Shown: positions 33,271 through 42,701 of the stretch, piece after piece
Layout: every line of letters starts with the position of its first letter
Position numbering within the stretch: position 1 is the stretch's first letter
Origin: Mycolicibacterium stellerae
Lineage (GTDB): Bacteria > Actinomycetota > Actinomycetes > Mycobacteriales > Mycobacteriaceae
Direction: 5' to 3'
NCBI RefSeq assembly: GCF_003719305.1
Contig: NZ_RARC01000002.1
Span: 457,691-521,690 of the forward strand
Length of the DNA: 64,000 nt
Program-made: the position numbers and the translations under genes
The notes under the pieces: generated by a model
What the model saw: only the letters and a program-made list of their open reading frames with translations
Told to the model about the DNA's origin: nothing
Databases searched by the model: none

Positions 33271-34785
33271 TTAGGGCGAATAAGGCCGGGTTGCCCCTTC
33301 GGCACGCACTGAACCGGTGCGGCCCCGCGCGCCTGCGACCGAAAGTGGGGTCGCGATGTCTTCCAGCGATTTACCTTCGGCATCGACGGCGAGGAACCAG
33401 GCCACCAGTCCCCCGGCCATCATCACTGCCGCCCCGAGTAAGTAGCCGAGGAACAACATGAACGGGTCGGAGCCGTCGCCGATGAGCGCGCCGTAGATGA
33501 CCGGACCGAGGGCCCCGAAGCACTGGGCGATGGCGAAGAACACGGCGATCGCCTTCGCCCGGACCTCCAGCGGAAAGATCTCGCTCACCGTGAGGTAGGC
33601 CGCGCTGGCCCCGGCTGACGCGAAATAGAAGATGACGCACCACGCAATGGTCTGGGTGATGGCGCTGAGCAGGCCGGCGTTGAACAGGACTGCGCTCACA
33701 GCCAGAAGCAGACCCGAAAGCAGGTAGGTGCCCGCGATCATCTTCTTGCGGCCGATGGTGTCGAAGAAGTGCCCAATCGTCAACGGGCCCAGAAGGTTTC
33801 CAACTGCGAATGCAATCAGGTAGAGCGGCGTCGCCTCAGAAGCCACCCCGTAGAACTTGCCGAGCACCAGGGTGTAGGTGAAGAAGATCGCGTTGTACAG
33901 GAACGACTGGCTGATCATCAGCGATGCGCCAAGAATCGATCGGCTCGGGTACTCGCGGAAGAGCACTCGGGTCAGCGCCAGGTAGCCGATCTTCTCGGTT
34001 GGCTGCAGGTCGATGGCCTTGCTTTCGTCAACCGCGGGCAGCTCGACACCGGTGGCCTCCACCTCGTGCTCGATTCGCGAGATCGAGCTCTCGGCGTCCT
34101 CTACGCGACCGTTCATCACCTGCCAGCGCGGGCTTTCCGGCAGATTCCGCCGGACCAGCAGGATCACCAGACCCAGGACCGGGCCGATCAGGAAGGCCAG
34201 CCGCCAGCCCAGGCTCAGGTCCATCTGCTTCAGGAAGATGAATGTGCCGAGTGTGCCGAGGATCGCACCGGCCCAGTACGTGCCGTTGACCGCGATATCG
34301 ACCCTGCCCCGGTATCGCGCCGGGATCAGTTCGTCGATCGCCGAGTTGATGGCGGCGTATTCGCCGCCGATGCCCATGCCGGCGATGAACCGGGTCACGT
34401 AGAGGAAGGCGATCCAACCGCCGCTGTTGCCCAAGGTGAACGCGGTGAGACCGCTGCCCACCAGGTACACGCCCAAGGTGATCAAGAACAGGTTCCGTCG
34501 ACCGAGCTTGTCGGACAGACGCCCGAAGAACAGCGCGCCGACCACCTCGCCGGCCAGGTACACGGTGGCGAGGAGGCCGACCGCCGCGGAGGACAGGCCG
34601 AGGGTCTCGGGCTGGGTCAGCGTCTCGGCCACAGCGCTCGCGATGGTGATCTCCAGGCCATCGAGGATCCAGGCCACCCCCAGCGCGACCACCATCCGCG
34701 TATGAAATGACGACCACGGCAGACGGTCGATTCGGGCCGGAATGAGACTGCGGATCACGCTCTGGGTCTCAGCGGACGTCGCCAT
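33271..34785 (-). CDS. MFS transporter (sugar/metabolite porter type)
   Basis: A 504-residue major facilitator with twelve transmembrane segments. Loop motifs GRLSDKLGRRNLF after TM2 and GIGGEYAAINSAIDELIP after TM4 are typical of the sugar/metabolite porter group; a cytosolic loop of about 60 residues lies between the halves. Start ATG 34785 has a perfect AGGAGG five bases upstream; the longer opening to 35157 runs antisense into the next gene and is rejected. Upstream of it in the same direction is a TMADH-like flavoprotein gene, so it may import that enzyme's substrate. Confidence 0.9.
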   Translation of the reverse strand: MATSAETQSVIRSLIPARIDRLPWSSFHTRMVVALGVAWILDGLEITIASAVAETLTQPETLGLSSAAVGLLATVYLAGEVVGALFFGRLSDKLGRRNLFLITLGVYLVGSGLTAFTLGNSGGWIAFLYVTRFIAGMGIGGEYAAINSAIDELIPARYRGRVDIAVNGTYWAGAILGTLGTFIFLKQMDLSLGWRLAFLIGPVLGLVILLVRRNLPESPRWQVMNGRVEDAESSISRIEHEVEATGVELPAVDESKAIDLQPTEKIGYLALTRVLFREYPSRSILGASLMISQSFLYNAIFFTYTLVLGKFYGVASEATPLYLIAFAVGNLLGPLTIGHFFDTIGRKKMIAGTYLLSGLLLAVSAVLFNAGLLSAITQTIAWCVIFYFASAGASAAYLTVSEIFPLEVRAKAIAVFFAIAQCFGALGPVIYGALIGDGSDPFMLFLGYLLGAAVMMAGGLVAWFLAVDAEGKSLEDIATPLSVAGARGRTGSVRAEGATRPYSP

Positions 34786-34834
34786 GGTCGCCTCCTTGCG
34801 AACGAGCACAACCGGCGTTCCCCTCACCGGCTGT

Positions 34835-36979
34835 CTACAAACCTCCCTTTTGCATGCGCGACCGGCCACGGATGGGGAAGTCGTCCGACAACCCCGTGAC
34901 CTCGCGCCGGATCGCCAGGGCCTGGTCGGCGTCAGCACGTTCGAACTCGCGCCCGGCTTTGTGGCCGGCGTAGACCGCGGCAGCGATGGTCGACGGTGCA
35001 TCGGCATCGCCGATCCTGCGAACGGAATGCACTCCTGCGCTGTGCCACTCACCGACTCGGGCTTGCAGCCCTCGGTAGAGGTCGTCATTCGGTTGGCGGG
35101 CGGTGACCAGCACGACGGAATCTTCGGCAAGCACCGACTCGGCGCCGGTATAGGCACACCTCACCGTCACCGCGTCGCCATCGACGGCGACGAGCGCCTG
35201 ATTTGTGTGCAGCGCGACACCGGCGTTGATCAACCTGGCTTGGATGCGATCGACCTCCAGCGTGTTCGAGGTCCAGGCCGACACCTGCGGTTTAGGGCAG
35301 ACGACGGTGACCGCGAATCCTTCGGATGCGAGCAGTTCAGCCAGCACCCCCGCCATGTAGTAGTGGTCATCGTCGAAGATCACCACCCGAGATCCGGATG
35401 GGCGCGCACCCGCCATGATGTCGTCGGGCGTCAGCACATTCGCGTGGTCTGCGATGGGGATGGGGTGATGATTCCACCGGCCGACACCGTCGGCGCGCCA
35501 CGTCGCTCCGGTCGAGATGACGACGTGGGCGAACCCGAAGTCCAGCACATCATCGACGCTGACCGGGCTTTGCCGGTGGACCTCGACGCTATCCAGCTTG
35601 CCGAGTTGTTGTTCGCGGTAATCCACAACCCGGATCCATGCCGACAGGCCGGGCAGTGCCGATTCCCGACGAACCCGGCCGCCGAGTTCTCGCCCGGCCT
35701 CCAGCAGCGTGACGCTGCAGTCTCGGTGCCCAAGGGTCCTTGCGACTTCCAGGCCTGCGGGGCCGGCGCCGACCACCAACACCGAGTCCGGCTGCTGGGC
35801 AGGTGCCGCGAATTCGGGGTGCCAGCCCCGGCGCCACTCCTCACCCATGGTGGGGTTCTGCGTGCAGCGAATCGGGGACGTCGTGTAATCGCCGGAGACG
35901 CAGATGTTGCAACCGATGCATTCCCTTATGTCGTCGATCAGGCCCGACTCGATCTTGGTGGGAAGAAACGGGTCCGCGATCGAGGGACGCGCCGCCCCAA
36001 TGAAATCCATAGTGCCGGAGCGGATCTGGTCGACCATCATGTCGGGGCTGGTGAACCTGCCCACGCCGACAACCGGCTTGGTGGTGAGCTGTTTGAGACC
36101 CCGCAGGTGCTCGCTGTGCGATCCCTCCATCGCGAAGCGCGACGGCGACGAGTCGTCAGCCCAGTCACCCACCATGAAGTCCCATAGGTCGGGCAGCTCG
36201 GCGAGTTCACCGACTACCTCATCGATGTCATCGCGAGTGAGACCGGGCGAGCCGACCATCTCATCGACGCAGAGTCGCACCGCGACCGCGGCGCGGCCCT
36301 GGCATTCCTCGGCGGTGTCCTCGATGAGTTCACGCAGCAACCGCATGCGGTTTCGTAGCGATCCGCCGTATTCGTCGGTCCGGTGGTTGTACCGCGGCGA
36401 CAGGAAGTGTTGTGCCACACCGAGGTTGTGTGCGGCGTAGACGTACACCAGGTCGTAGCCGGCCTGCAGAGACCGGCGCACTGCCGCGCGATGCCAATCA
36501 CGCAGTGTCGCGATGTCGGCCTTCGACATGCCGCGCGCTTGAACTGGATGAGCCGAAAGCACCGGTAGGTCACAAGGCCCCATCGGGACCTCTCGCGTGC
36601 CCAGATTGGCCACCGCGATTCCGCTGTGGATGAGTTCGATACCGGCCAGGGCGCCGCCGTCGTGGATCGCTTCGGCGACCCGTGCGTGAGCCGGAATATC
36701 GAGGTCATGCCAAAGACGTCCTTCGACGTAGGGCGTCACGTCGGTAGTGGGATGAATCTCGACCTCTTCGCTGCACACCACAGCCCAGCCGCCCTCGGCC
36801 TTGACCTGCCGCATCGCCGCGAGGGCGGAGATATCCCGGTAGCCCATGCCGTTGCAGTGCGGTACCTGAAAGAAGCGGTTCTTCGCGGTGACCGGACCGA
36901 TTTTCACCGGTTCGAACAGCACATCGAACCGCGGCTCGCGAGGGCGGCCGTGTTTGCGCACCCATGCGTCCCAGTTCAC
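34835..36979 (-). CDS. trimethylamine/dimethylamine-dehydrogenase-like flavoprotein
   Basis: About 714 residues, the length of trimethylamine dehydrogenase. An old-yellow-enzyme barrel with FMN (about 15-360), a [4Fe-4S] segment CIGCNICVSGDYTTSPIRC, then FAD/ADP-binding domains (VLVVGAGPAGLEVARTL). The cysteine that binds FMN covalently in TMADH (VPHC) is conserved at about residue 42, as are the Tyr-x-x-His of YVYAAH and the Trp-Asp pair of LWDFMVGD. These point to N-demethylation of a secondary or tertiary amine, giving formaldehyde and passing electrons to ETF. The bound amine may differ. GTG 36979 chosen as start. The MFS gene lies 49 bases downstream. Confidence 0.88.
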   Translation of the reverse strand: MNWDAWVRKHGRPREPRFDVLFEPVKIGPVTAKNRFFQVPHCNGMGYRDISALAAMRQVKAEGGWAVVCSEEVEIHPTTDVTPYVEGRLWHDLDIPAHARVAEAIHDGGALAGIELIHSGIAVANLGTREVPMGPCDLPVLSAHPVQARGMSKADIATLRDWHRAAVRRSLQAGYDLVYVYAAHNLGVAQHFLSPRYNHRTDEYGGSLRNRMRLLRELIEDTAEECQGRAAVAVRLCVDEMVGSPGLTRDDIDEVVGELAELPDLWDFMVGDWADDSSPSRFAMEGSHSEHLRGLKQLTTKPVVGVGRFTSPDMMVDQIRSGTMDFIGAARPSIADPFLPTKIESGLIDDIRECIGCNICVSGDYTTSPIRCTQNPTMGEEWRRGWHPEFAAPAQQPDSVLVVGAGPAGLEVARTLGHRDCSVTLLEAGRELGGRVRRESALPGLSAWIRVVDYREQQLGKLDSVEVHRQSPVSVDDVLDFGFAHVVISTGATWRADGVGRWNHHPIPIADHANVLTPDDIMAGARPSGSRVVIFDDDHYYMAGVLAELLASEGFAVTVVCPKPQVSAWTSNTLEVDRIQARLINAGVALHTNQALVAVDGDAVTVRCAYTGAESVLAEDSVVLVTARQPNDDLYRGLQARVGEWHSAGVHSVRRIGDADAPSTIAAAVYAGHKAGREFERADADQALAIRREVTGLSDDFPIRGRSRMQKGGL

Positions 36980-37045
36980 GATCCTGAGGTTATGCCCCGA
37001 ACTGTTTCCGCCGCAGCCGCCTTGCACGACGGACGGACGCGCCCG

Positions 37046-37570
37046 TCAGGAGTTCTGTTCGATGTAGACGCCGGCGTCCTTGTCCCCGATGTCGATCCCC
37101 ACGCTGGACTCGTGTTCGGCATAGAACCGCAGCCACTGCATGCCCAATTCGTGACGCAACTCCAGTGACGCGCTCTTGATGAAGTCCGGCATGGCTTCAC
37201 GCTCTTCCTCATCGAGATGCTCACCGTTTTCCTTGCGCGCCGCAATCACGGCCTCGAACCACTCGTCGGAGCCCGGCTCGTGCCCACGCGACGCGCGCAC
37301 CGCTTCTCGGATCGCGTTGTGATCGGTGATCGCATCTTCGGTTTCGTCCTCCGGATCGCCCTCGGGATTACCGGGGTCGTCTCGCCCGCCGTGCTTCAGC
37401 AATGCCGGATAGAAGACCGTCTCCTCGGCGTCGGCATGCGCGTCGAGACGCATACTGAGGACATCCCAGACCGCCGCGAGCTCGTCTGTTGACCTGGCGT
37501 CGTCGAGTCGGAAAAACTGGCGACGCAGCCATTCGTGGTCGGCGTATATGAGATCGATGATGTCAGCCAT
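37046..37570 (-). CDS. hemerythrin-like HHE-domain protein
   Basis: A 174-residue helical protein with hemerythrin-type metal ligands: DHEWLRR at the N-terminus, HADAEETVFYPALLKH, ITDHNAIRE, and ENGEHLDEEE. These His/Glu residues bind a diiron centre that holds O2 or senses oxygen and nitric oxide. The C-terminal 40 residues are acidic and extra to the minimal fold. ATG at 37570. Diverges from the MmpL locus over about 130-165 bases. Confidence 0.9.
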   Translation of the reverse strand: MADIIDLIYADHEWLRRQFFRLDDARSTDELAAVWDVLSMRLDAHADAEETVFYPALLKHGGRDDPGNPEGDPEDETEDAITDHNAIREAVRASRGHEPGSDEWFEAVIAARKENGEHLDEEEREAMPDFIKSASLELRHELGMQWLRFYAEHESSVGIDIGDKDAGVYIEQNS

Positions 37571-37689
37571 GGGGAAGTATTAGCCGTAAAACAGCTGATC
37601 AAACCCGTTCGGTGGACGGCACCGGCGCCAGCGTTGGACCCGAAATGCGTCGCCCGGTCGGCCCGCCGTCGGCTTTTATAGAGAGGGTC

Positions 37690-37695
37690 TAACAT
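37690..37695 (+). promoter_or_regulatory. -10 element of a leaderless promoter before mmpL
   Basis: TAACAT at 37690-37695 fits the TANNNT pattern and lies 12 to 7 bases before the ATG at 37702, so transcription would begin at that A. No strong -35. Supports the small ORF that follows. Confidence 0.45.
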
Positions 37696-37701
37696 CCTTG
37701 A

Positions 37702-37740
37702 ATGAGCAACCGTCGAGGTGAGCGGATGATCGCCTGGTGA
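37702..37740 (+). CDS. 12-residue upstream ORF coupled to mmpL
   Basis: ATG at 37702 opens a 12-codon frame ([12 protein letters not shown]) whose TGA overlaps the GTG start of the mmpL gene (GTGA, 37737-37740). It has no Shine-Dalgarno but fits a leaderless message. Ribosomes ending here would pass directly to mmpL, which itself lacks a clear ribosome-binding site. The alternative is that mmpL is translated from its own weak site and the frame is chance. Confidence 0.4.
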   Translation: MSNRRGERMIAW

Positions 37741-40595
37741 GCGCCCCAACCGTCGAGCCCGTCACCCGCGCCGAGCAGCCGCGCAGGAGCGGTATAGCCA
37801 AGTGGATACGGCGGTTGGCGGTCCCCATCATCATCGGCTGGATAGCGCTCATCGCGGTGCTGAACGTCTCGGTGCCGCAGCTCGAAGAGGTCGGCAAGAT
37901 GCAGGCCGTCTCGATGTCGCCCAAAGAGGCGCCGTCGGTCGCGGCGATGATGCGCATCGGCAAGGACTTCGAGGAGTTCGATTCCGACAGCTCGGCCATG
38001 ATCGTCCTGGAGGGCGACGCGCCCCTCGGTGAGGACGCCCACCGGTTCTACGACGACATGATCGCCAAGCTCCGCGCCGACACCAAGCACGTCCAGCACA
38101 TTCAGGACTTCTGGGGTGACCCGCTGACAAGAGTCGGGGCCCAAAGCGAGGACGGCAAAGCCGCCTACGTGCAGGTGTACCTCGCAGGCAATATGGGTGA
38201 AGCACTTGGCAACGAGTCGGTCATCGCGGCTCAGAAGATCGTCGACGGATTGACTCCGCCGCCGGGGGTCAAGGTCTATGTCACCGGCGGGCCCGCGCTA
38301 CAGGCCGACCAGGAGAACGCAGGCAACGCGAGCGTCAGGATCATCGAATACGTGACGGTGGGCGTCATCGTCTTCATGCTGCTGTTCTTCTACCGGTCGA
38401 TCGTCACCGTCCTGCTCGTGTTGACGATCATGGTGTTGAGCCTGTCGGCGACCCGCGGTGTCGTGGCCTTTCTCGGCTATCACGATCTCATCGGGCTATC
38501 GACGTTCGCGACCCAGCTCTTGGTGACCCTCGCGATCGCCGCAACAACCGACTACGCGATCTTCCTGATCGGGCGCTACCAGGAGGCCCGCTCGATCGGG
38601 CAGGACCGGGAGTCCGCGTATTACACGATGTTTCACGGCACAGCCCACGTCGTTCTCGGCTCAGGGATGACGATCGCAGGCGCCACCTTCTGCCTTTCGT
38701 TCACTCGATTGCCCTGGTTTCAAACGCTTGGCATCCCGCTTTTTGTCGGCATGATGGTCGCGGTGCTCGTGGCGCTGACACTCGGGCCGGCGATCATCAC
38801 CGTCGCGAGCCGTTTCGGACTGCTAGAGCCCAAGCGCGCCATGCGGATTCGATTCTGGCGGCGCATTGGTGCCGCCATCGTCCGGTGGCCGGGCGCGATT
38901 CTGACCATGACCATCCTTCTCGCTTTGGTCGGCTTGCTCACCCTCCCGGGTTACCGGCCCAGTTACAACGACCGCAAATACCTACCCTCCGACCTGCCTT
39001 CGCAACAGGGATTCGCGGCGGCCGAGCGACATTTCCCCGTCTCCCGGATGAACCCCGAAATGTTGCTCGTCGAAACGGACAAGGATCTTCGCAATTCGGC
39101 GGACTTCCTGGTGATCGAGCGGATCACCAAAGCGGTGACGAAGGTGCCGGGTATCGGGAGAGTGCAGTCAATCACGCGCCCCGAGGGTAAACCGTTGAAA
39201 TTCAGCACGATTCCGGCACAGATGAGCATGAGCGGCACCTTTCAGGAGATGAACCGCTCGTACATGCAGAAGACCATGGACAACATGTTGGTGCAGGCCA
39301 ACGAGATGCAGACGACCATCGACGCGATGACGAAGATGAGCGCGTTGATGGGACAGATGACCACCATCACGCATTCCCTGGTGGAGCGGATCCGCGACAC
39401 GACGATCGACACCATGGAATTGCGGGATAACATCGCCGATTTCGACGACTTCTTCCGCCCGCTTCGCAACTATCTGTACTGGGAGCCGCACTGCTATGAC
39501 ATCCCGGTGTGCCACACGGCGCGGGCGATCTTCGACGCGCTCGACGGCACCGACGCCTTGACCGATGACATCCAGGCGCTGCTTCCTGACTTGGAACGGC
39601 TCGACACACTGATGCCGCAGCTGCAGGCGATGCTGCCGCCGCAGATCGAGACGATGAAGAAAATGCAGAGGATGATGCTGGAGATGCACTCGACTCAGTC
39701 GAGCCAGCAGGATCAGCAGCACGTCATGAACGAGAATCAATCCGCCATGGGTGATGCGTTCAACGACTCCCACAACGACGACACCTTCTACCTGCCGCCG
39801 GAGATCTTCAACAACGCAGACTTCAAGCGCGGCATGGACAACTTCATCTCCCCGGACGGCCACGCGGTCCGATTCATCATCTCCCACGAGAACGACCCGC
39901 TCGACGCCGACGGCATCGAGCGCATCGACGACATCAAGAACGCTGCATTCGCCGCCATCAAGGGAACACCGCTGGAGGGATCGCGGGTCTACCTCGCCGG
40001 CACCGCGTCCACCTTCAAGGACATGCGGGACGGCAACAACTATGACCTGCTGATCGCCGGGGTCGCCGCACTCACGCTGATCTTCGTCGTCATGTTGATC
40101 ATCACGCGCAGCGTCGTCGCGGCGGGCGTGATCGTCGGCACCGTGGTGATGTCGCTCGGCGCGTCCTTCGGACTGTCGGTTCTGTTCTGGCAGCACCTGA
40201 TGGGCTTGGACCTGGAGTTCATGGTGATGGCGATGGCCGTCATCATCCTGTTGGCGGTCGGCGCGGACTACAACCTGCTGTTGGTGGCGCGGATGAAGGA
40301 GGAGATACCGGCCGGGATCAACACCGGGATCATCCGCGCCATGGGTGGCAGCGGATCCGTCGTGACCGCGGCGGGCCTGGTGTTCGCGTTCACGATGATG
40401 TCGATGTCGGTCAGCGCCATGGTCGTCGTCGCCCAGATGGGCACGACCATCGGGATGGGTCTGTTGTTCGACACGTTGGTGATCCGGGCATTCATGACCC
40501 CTTCCATCGCGGCGCTCCTCGGCCGATGGTTCTGGTGGCCACAGCTCGTGCGTCCTCGACCTGTACGGGCGAAGTGGCCAAGCGTTTCAGCGTGA
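37737..40595 (+). CDS. MmpL-family RND transporter
   Basis: A 952-residue mycobacterial RND transporter: TM1 near residue 30, a first periplasmic domain, TM2-6 (about 200-380) with [12 protein letters not shown] carrying the proton-relay Asp-Tyr, a long second periplasmic domain with coiled-coil-like Met/Gln-rich stretches (about 505-680), and TM7-12 with [15 protein letters not shown]. MmpL proteins export cell-envelope lipids or siderophores. No mmpS is adjacent. GTG start, coupled to a short upstream ORF. The lipid carried cannot be named. Converges with the DUF732 gene. Confidence 0.94.
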   Translation: MSAPTVEPVTRAEQPRRSGIAKWIRRLAVPIIIGWIALIAVLNVSVPQLEEVGKMQAVSMSPKEAPSVAAMMRIGKDFEEFDSDSSAMIVLEGDAPLGEDAHRFYDDMIAKLRADTKHVQHIQDFWGDPLTRVGAQSEDGKAAYVQVYLAGNMGEALGNESVIAAQKIVDGLTPPPGVKVYVTGGPALQADQENAGNASVRIIEYVTVGVIVFMLLFFYRSIVTVLLVLTIMVLSLSATRGVVAFLGYHDLIGLSTFATQLLVTLAIAATTDYAIFLIGRYQEARSIGQDRESAYYTMFHGTAHVVLGSGMTIAGATFCLSFTRLPWFQTLGIPLFVGMMVAVLVALTLGPAIITVASRFGLLEPKRAMRIRFWRRIGAAIVRWPGAILTMTILLALVGLLTLPGYRPSYNDRKYLPSDLPSQQGFAAAERHFPVSRMNPEMLLVETDKDLRNSADFLVIERITKAVTKVPGIGRVQSITRPEGKPLKFSTIPAQMSMSGTFQEMNRSYMQKTMDNMLVQANEMQTTIDAMTKMSALMGQMTTITHSLVERIRDTTIDTMELRDNIADFDDFFRPLRNYLYWEPHCYDIPVCHTARAIFDALDGTDALTDDIQALLPDLERLDTLMPQLQAMLPPQIETMKKMQRMMLEMHSTQSSQQDQQHVMNENQSAMGDAFNDSHNDDTFYLPPEIFNNADFKRGMDNFISPDGHAVRFIISHENDPLDADGIERIDDIKNAAFAAIKGTPLEGSRVYLAGTASTFKDMRDGNNYDLLIAGVAALTLIFVVMLIITRSVVAAGVIVGTVVMSLGASFGLSVLFWQHLMGLDLEFMVMAMAVIILLAVGADYNLLLVARMKEEIPAGINTGIIRAMGGSGSVVTAAGLVFAFTMMSMSVSAMVVVAQMGTTIGMGLLFDTLVIRAFMTPSIAALLGRWFWWPQLVRPRPVRAKWPSVSA

Positions 40596-40612
40596 CGGCG
40601 TAGCCCCGTCGG

Positions 40613-41008
40613 TCAGCAGAGAAAGGCGTCGGCAGCGTCGTAGATGACCGGGGCGTTGTAGGAGCTCGGCATCAGCCCCTCGCCGTGGCTCAGCTCATAG
40701 ACGATGGAGTCCCGCGAGCGTCCCTGCTCGATCTGTCCGCAGACCCACGTTCCGGTGGGGATCGACGACGGGCCGTCATCGAATTGGCCGTGGCACAAAC
40801 CATTTACCATGTTGCAGAGGTCGCCGTCATGATCGATCAACCCTGCGAGCTCCAGCATGGCGACGTAGCCTGCGGTGTCGCCGGATGCCGGATCGGCGGA
40901 CGCAGAGGCTGCCACACCGACGCCAAGCGCTGCCAGGAGAACTGCTCCGATGATGTGTGTGATGGTGGTGATCCTACCGGCGCAACCACCCCGCCAGGTG
41001 TCGGTCAT
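40613..41008 (-). CDS. secreted DUF732 protein
   Basis: A 131-residue protein with a signal peptide (hydrophobic stretch about 13-37 ending in SASADP) and a DUF732 domain: four cysteines, YVAMLELAGLIDHDGDLC and a C-terminal ADAFLC. DUF732 proteins are common secreted mycobacterial proteins of unknown role. The ATG at 41008 overlaps the GntR stop (ATGA), so it is translated with the regulator. Confidence 0.85.
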   Translation of the reverse strand: MTDTWRGGCAGRITTITHIIGAVLLAALGVGVAASASADPASGDTAGYVAMLELAGLIDHDGDLCNMVNGLCHGQFDDGPSSIPTGTWVCGQIEQGRSRDSIVYELSHGEGLMPSSYNAPVIYDAADAFLC

Positions 41009-41673
41009 GCGGCGCCGGAAACCAAAGTTTCTGCGGCGCCTGCCATGTGGTCGAGCACGGCCGCGGCGGCCTTGGCGCCGTCGCCCGACTCGATGGCGTC
41101 CACAATGTCATGGTGCCGTTTGGCGTTCATGTTCTTGATCGCCCGGTCGACGCCGGCGAACATGATCGACATCCGGATGCTGCCTTCGAGCGAGGACCAC
41201 TGGTGAAGCAGCGTTTCATTGCCGCTGATTTGGCACATGATGCGGTGGAATCGAAGATCGGCTTCGATGCGGTCCTCCAGGTTGGACGCCGTAGAGCGGT
41301 CCATATCGTCGACCGCACGCCGCAACGCGGCCACGGCCTCAGCGCGGTCGGGCAGTGCCGCCAACTCGCGGGCCGCCAACGACTCGAGGGCAGCGCGAAC
41401 GTTGAAGATGTCGCGGATTTCCTTGGTATCGAGATGACGCACCGACAGCCGGCCCCGCGCACCCGCTGAGATCAGACCCTCCTGCTGCAGTTGGCGCATC
41501 GCCTCCCGCAGCGTGCCGCGGCTGATCTGCAACGCTTCTGACAATTCGGTTTCGACCAGGTGCGTACTCGGCGCCAGCTGCCCGCTGGTGATGGCCTTGC
41601 GCAGCGCGGTCAGCGCCTGCTCGCGCAGGCTGGTCTTCTCCAGCCGCAGCAGCGGATTCGCGTCGACCGACAT
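41005..41673 (-). CDS. GntR/FadR-family transcriptional regulator (FCD)
   Basis: A 222-residue regulator with an N-terminal winged helix (about 15-80; VETELSEALQISRGTLREAM) and a helical FCD ligand domain (about 90-215). Metal-binding His/Asp of FCD proteins are visible around DLRFHRIMC and in the C-terminal HHDIVDAI. Start ATG 41673 has GAGGGGAG before it. It follows the split transketolase genes after 44 bases that contain GTCAAC repeats, and the same motif lies in the divergent promoter at 44.9-45.0 kb, so it probably represses this catabolic locus and itself. Confidence 0.92.
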   Translation of the reverse strand: MSVDANPLLRLEKTSLREQALTALRKAITSGQLAPSTHLVETELSEALQISRGTLREAMRQLQQEGLISAGARGRLSVRHLDTKEIRDIFNVRAALESLAARELAALPDRAEAVAALRRAVDDMDRSTASNLEDRIEADLRFHRIMCQISGNETLLHQWSSLEGSIRMSIMFAGVDRAIKNMNAKRHHDIVDAIESGDGAKAAAAVLDHMAGAAETLVSGAA

Positions 41674-41687
41674 CCGGCTCCCCTCGA

Positions 41688-41712
41688 TTGTCAACATTTG
41701 GTTGTCAACAAC
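41688..41712 (-). promoter_or_regulatory. GTCAAC operator repeats before the GntR gene
   Basis: TTGTCAACA occurs at 41688-41696 and again at 41702-41710, a direct repeat at 14-base spacing; the second is inside the inverted repeat GTTGT-CA-ACAAC (41701-41712). Placed 15-39 bases before the regulator's ATG. Related to the repeats at 44922-45026. Confidence 0.6.
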
Positions 41713-41717
41713 CAACC

Positions 41718-42701
41718 TTACAGCTGCGCGAGCACGGTCGCGACGATCCGCGCCGTCGAGAGGCCGTACCTGTCGTGCAGCGTCGGCAGGGCACCCGCGG
41801 CGAGGAACTCGTCCGGCAGCCCGATTGGGGTGATCTGCTTGGCGACTCCGCGACGCACGGCGGCCGACGCCACCGTCTCGAACAGCCCGCCGACGACCGT
41901 GTGGTTTTCACACGTCAGCACCAGCCGGTCCGAATCCAACTGCGCCAGCACTGTTTCGGCGTCGAAGGGCTTGATGGTCGGGGTATGGACGACGGCGACG
42001 TCCACGTTGTGACTGCTCAACTTGTCGGCTGCCTGCAGTGCCCTCATGGTCATCAGGCCCGAGGAAATCAGCACCACGTCGGCACCGTCACGCAGCACCT
42101 TGGCCTTACCGAGCTCGAATGTGTAGTCGTATTCGTCGAGAACAGTTGGCACGTTGCCACGCAGCAGACGCAGGTAGGTCGGCGCGGGATGCTCGGCCAG
42201 CTGCGGCACGGCCTGTTCGATGTCTACCGAGTCGCACGGGTCGACGATCGTCAGGTTGGGCATCCCGCGAAAAATTGCGAGATCTTCGGTCGCCTGGTGC
42301 GACGGACCGTATCCCGTGGTGAGCCCGGGAAGGCCGCCGATGACGTTCACGTTGAGGTTCGGCTCGGCGATGTCGAGGCAGATGAAGTCGTATGCGCGTC
42401 GTGCGGCGAACACCGAGTAGGTCGACGCGAAGGGAATCAGACCGGTTTCGGCCATGCCCGCCGCCGCACCGAACAGGAGCTGCTCGGCCATGCCCATCTG
42501 GAAAAACCGATCGGGAAACTCGCGGGCGAAGATGTGCATGTCGGTGTACTTGCCGAGATCGGCGGTCAGCCCGACGATGCGTTCGTCGGCCCGCGCAGCC
42601 TTCACAAGCGCGTGCCCGAACGGTGCAGGCGCGGTCTTCTGCCCGGGATCGGCGAACGAAGCGATCATCGCCGACGTCTTCAGTGGGGCAACGGAAGTCA
42701 T
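41718..42701 (-). CDS. transketolase-like protein, C-terminal subunit
   Basis: A 327-residue C-terminal half of a split transketolase. The pyrimidine-binding domain holds the TPP-activating Glu in FQMGMAEQLLFGAAAGMA, then the C-terminal domain from about residue 190 (VLISSGLMTMRAL). With the N-terminal subunit it transfers C2 ketol units between sugar phosphates or related ketoses. Start ATG 42701 overlaps the N-subunit stop (ATGA); the longer opening to 42866 is out of context. Function fits a sugar or polyol pathway with the divergent isomerase. Confidence 0.92.
   Translation of the reverse strand: MTSVAPLKTSAMIASFADPGQKTAPAPFGHALVKAARADERIVGLTADLGKYTDMHIFAREFPDRFFQMGMAEQLLFGAAAGMAETGLIPFASTYSVFAARRAYDFICLDIAEPNLNVNVIGGLPGLTTGYGPSHQATEDLAIFRGMPNLTIVDPCDSVDIEQAVPQLAEHPAPTYLRLLRGNVPTVLDEYDYTFELGKAKVLRDGADVVLISSGLMTMRALQAADKLSSHNVDVAVVHTPTIKPFDAETVLAQLDSDRLVLTCENHTVVGGLFETVASAAVRRGVAKQITPIGLPDEFLAAGALPTLHDRYGLSTARIVATVLAQL

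Noticed and set aside
34786..35157. N-terminal extension of the 33271 MFS protein
   Set aside because: AGGAGG directly precedes ATG 34785, and the extension overlaps the flavoprotein gene on the same strand.
34742..36187. 481-codon frame antisense to the TMADH-like gene
   Set aside because: The TMADH-like frame has clear cofactor motifs; this one has none.
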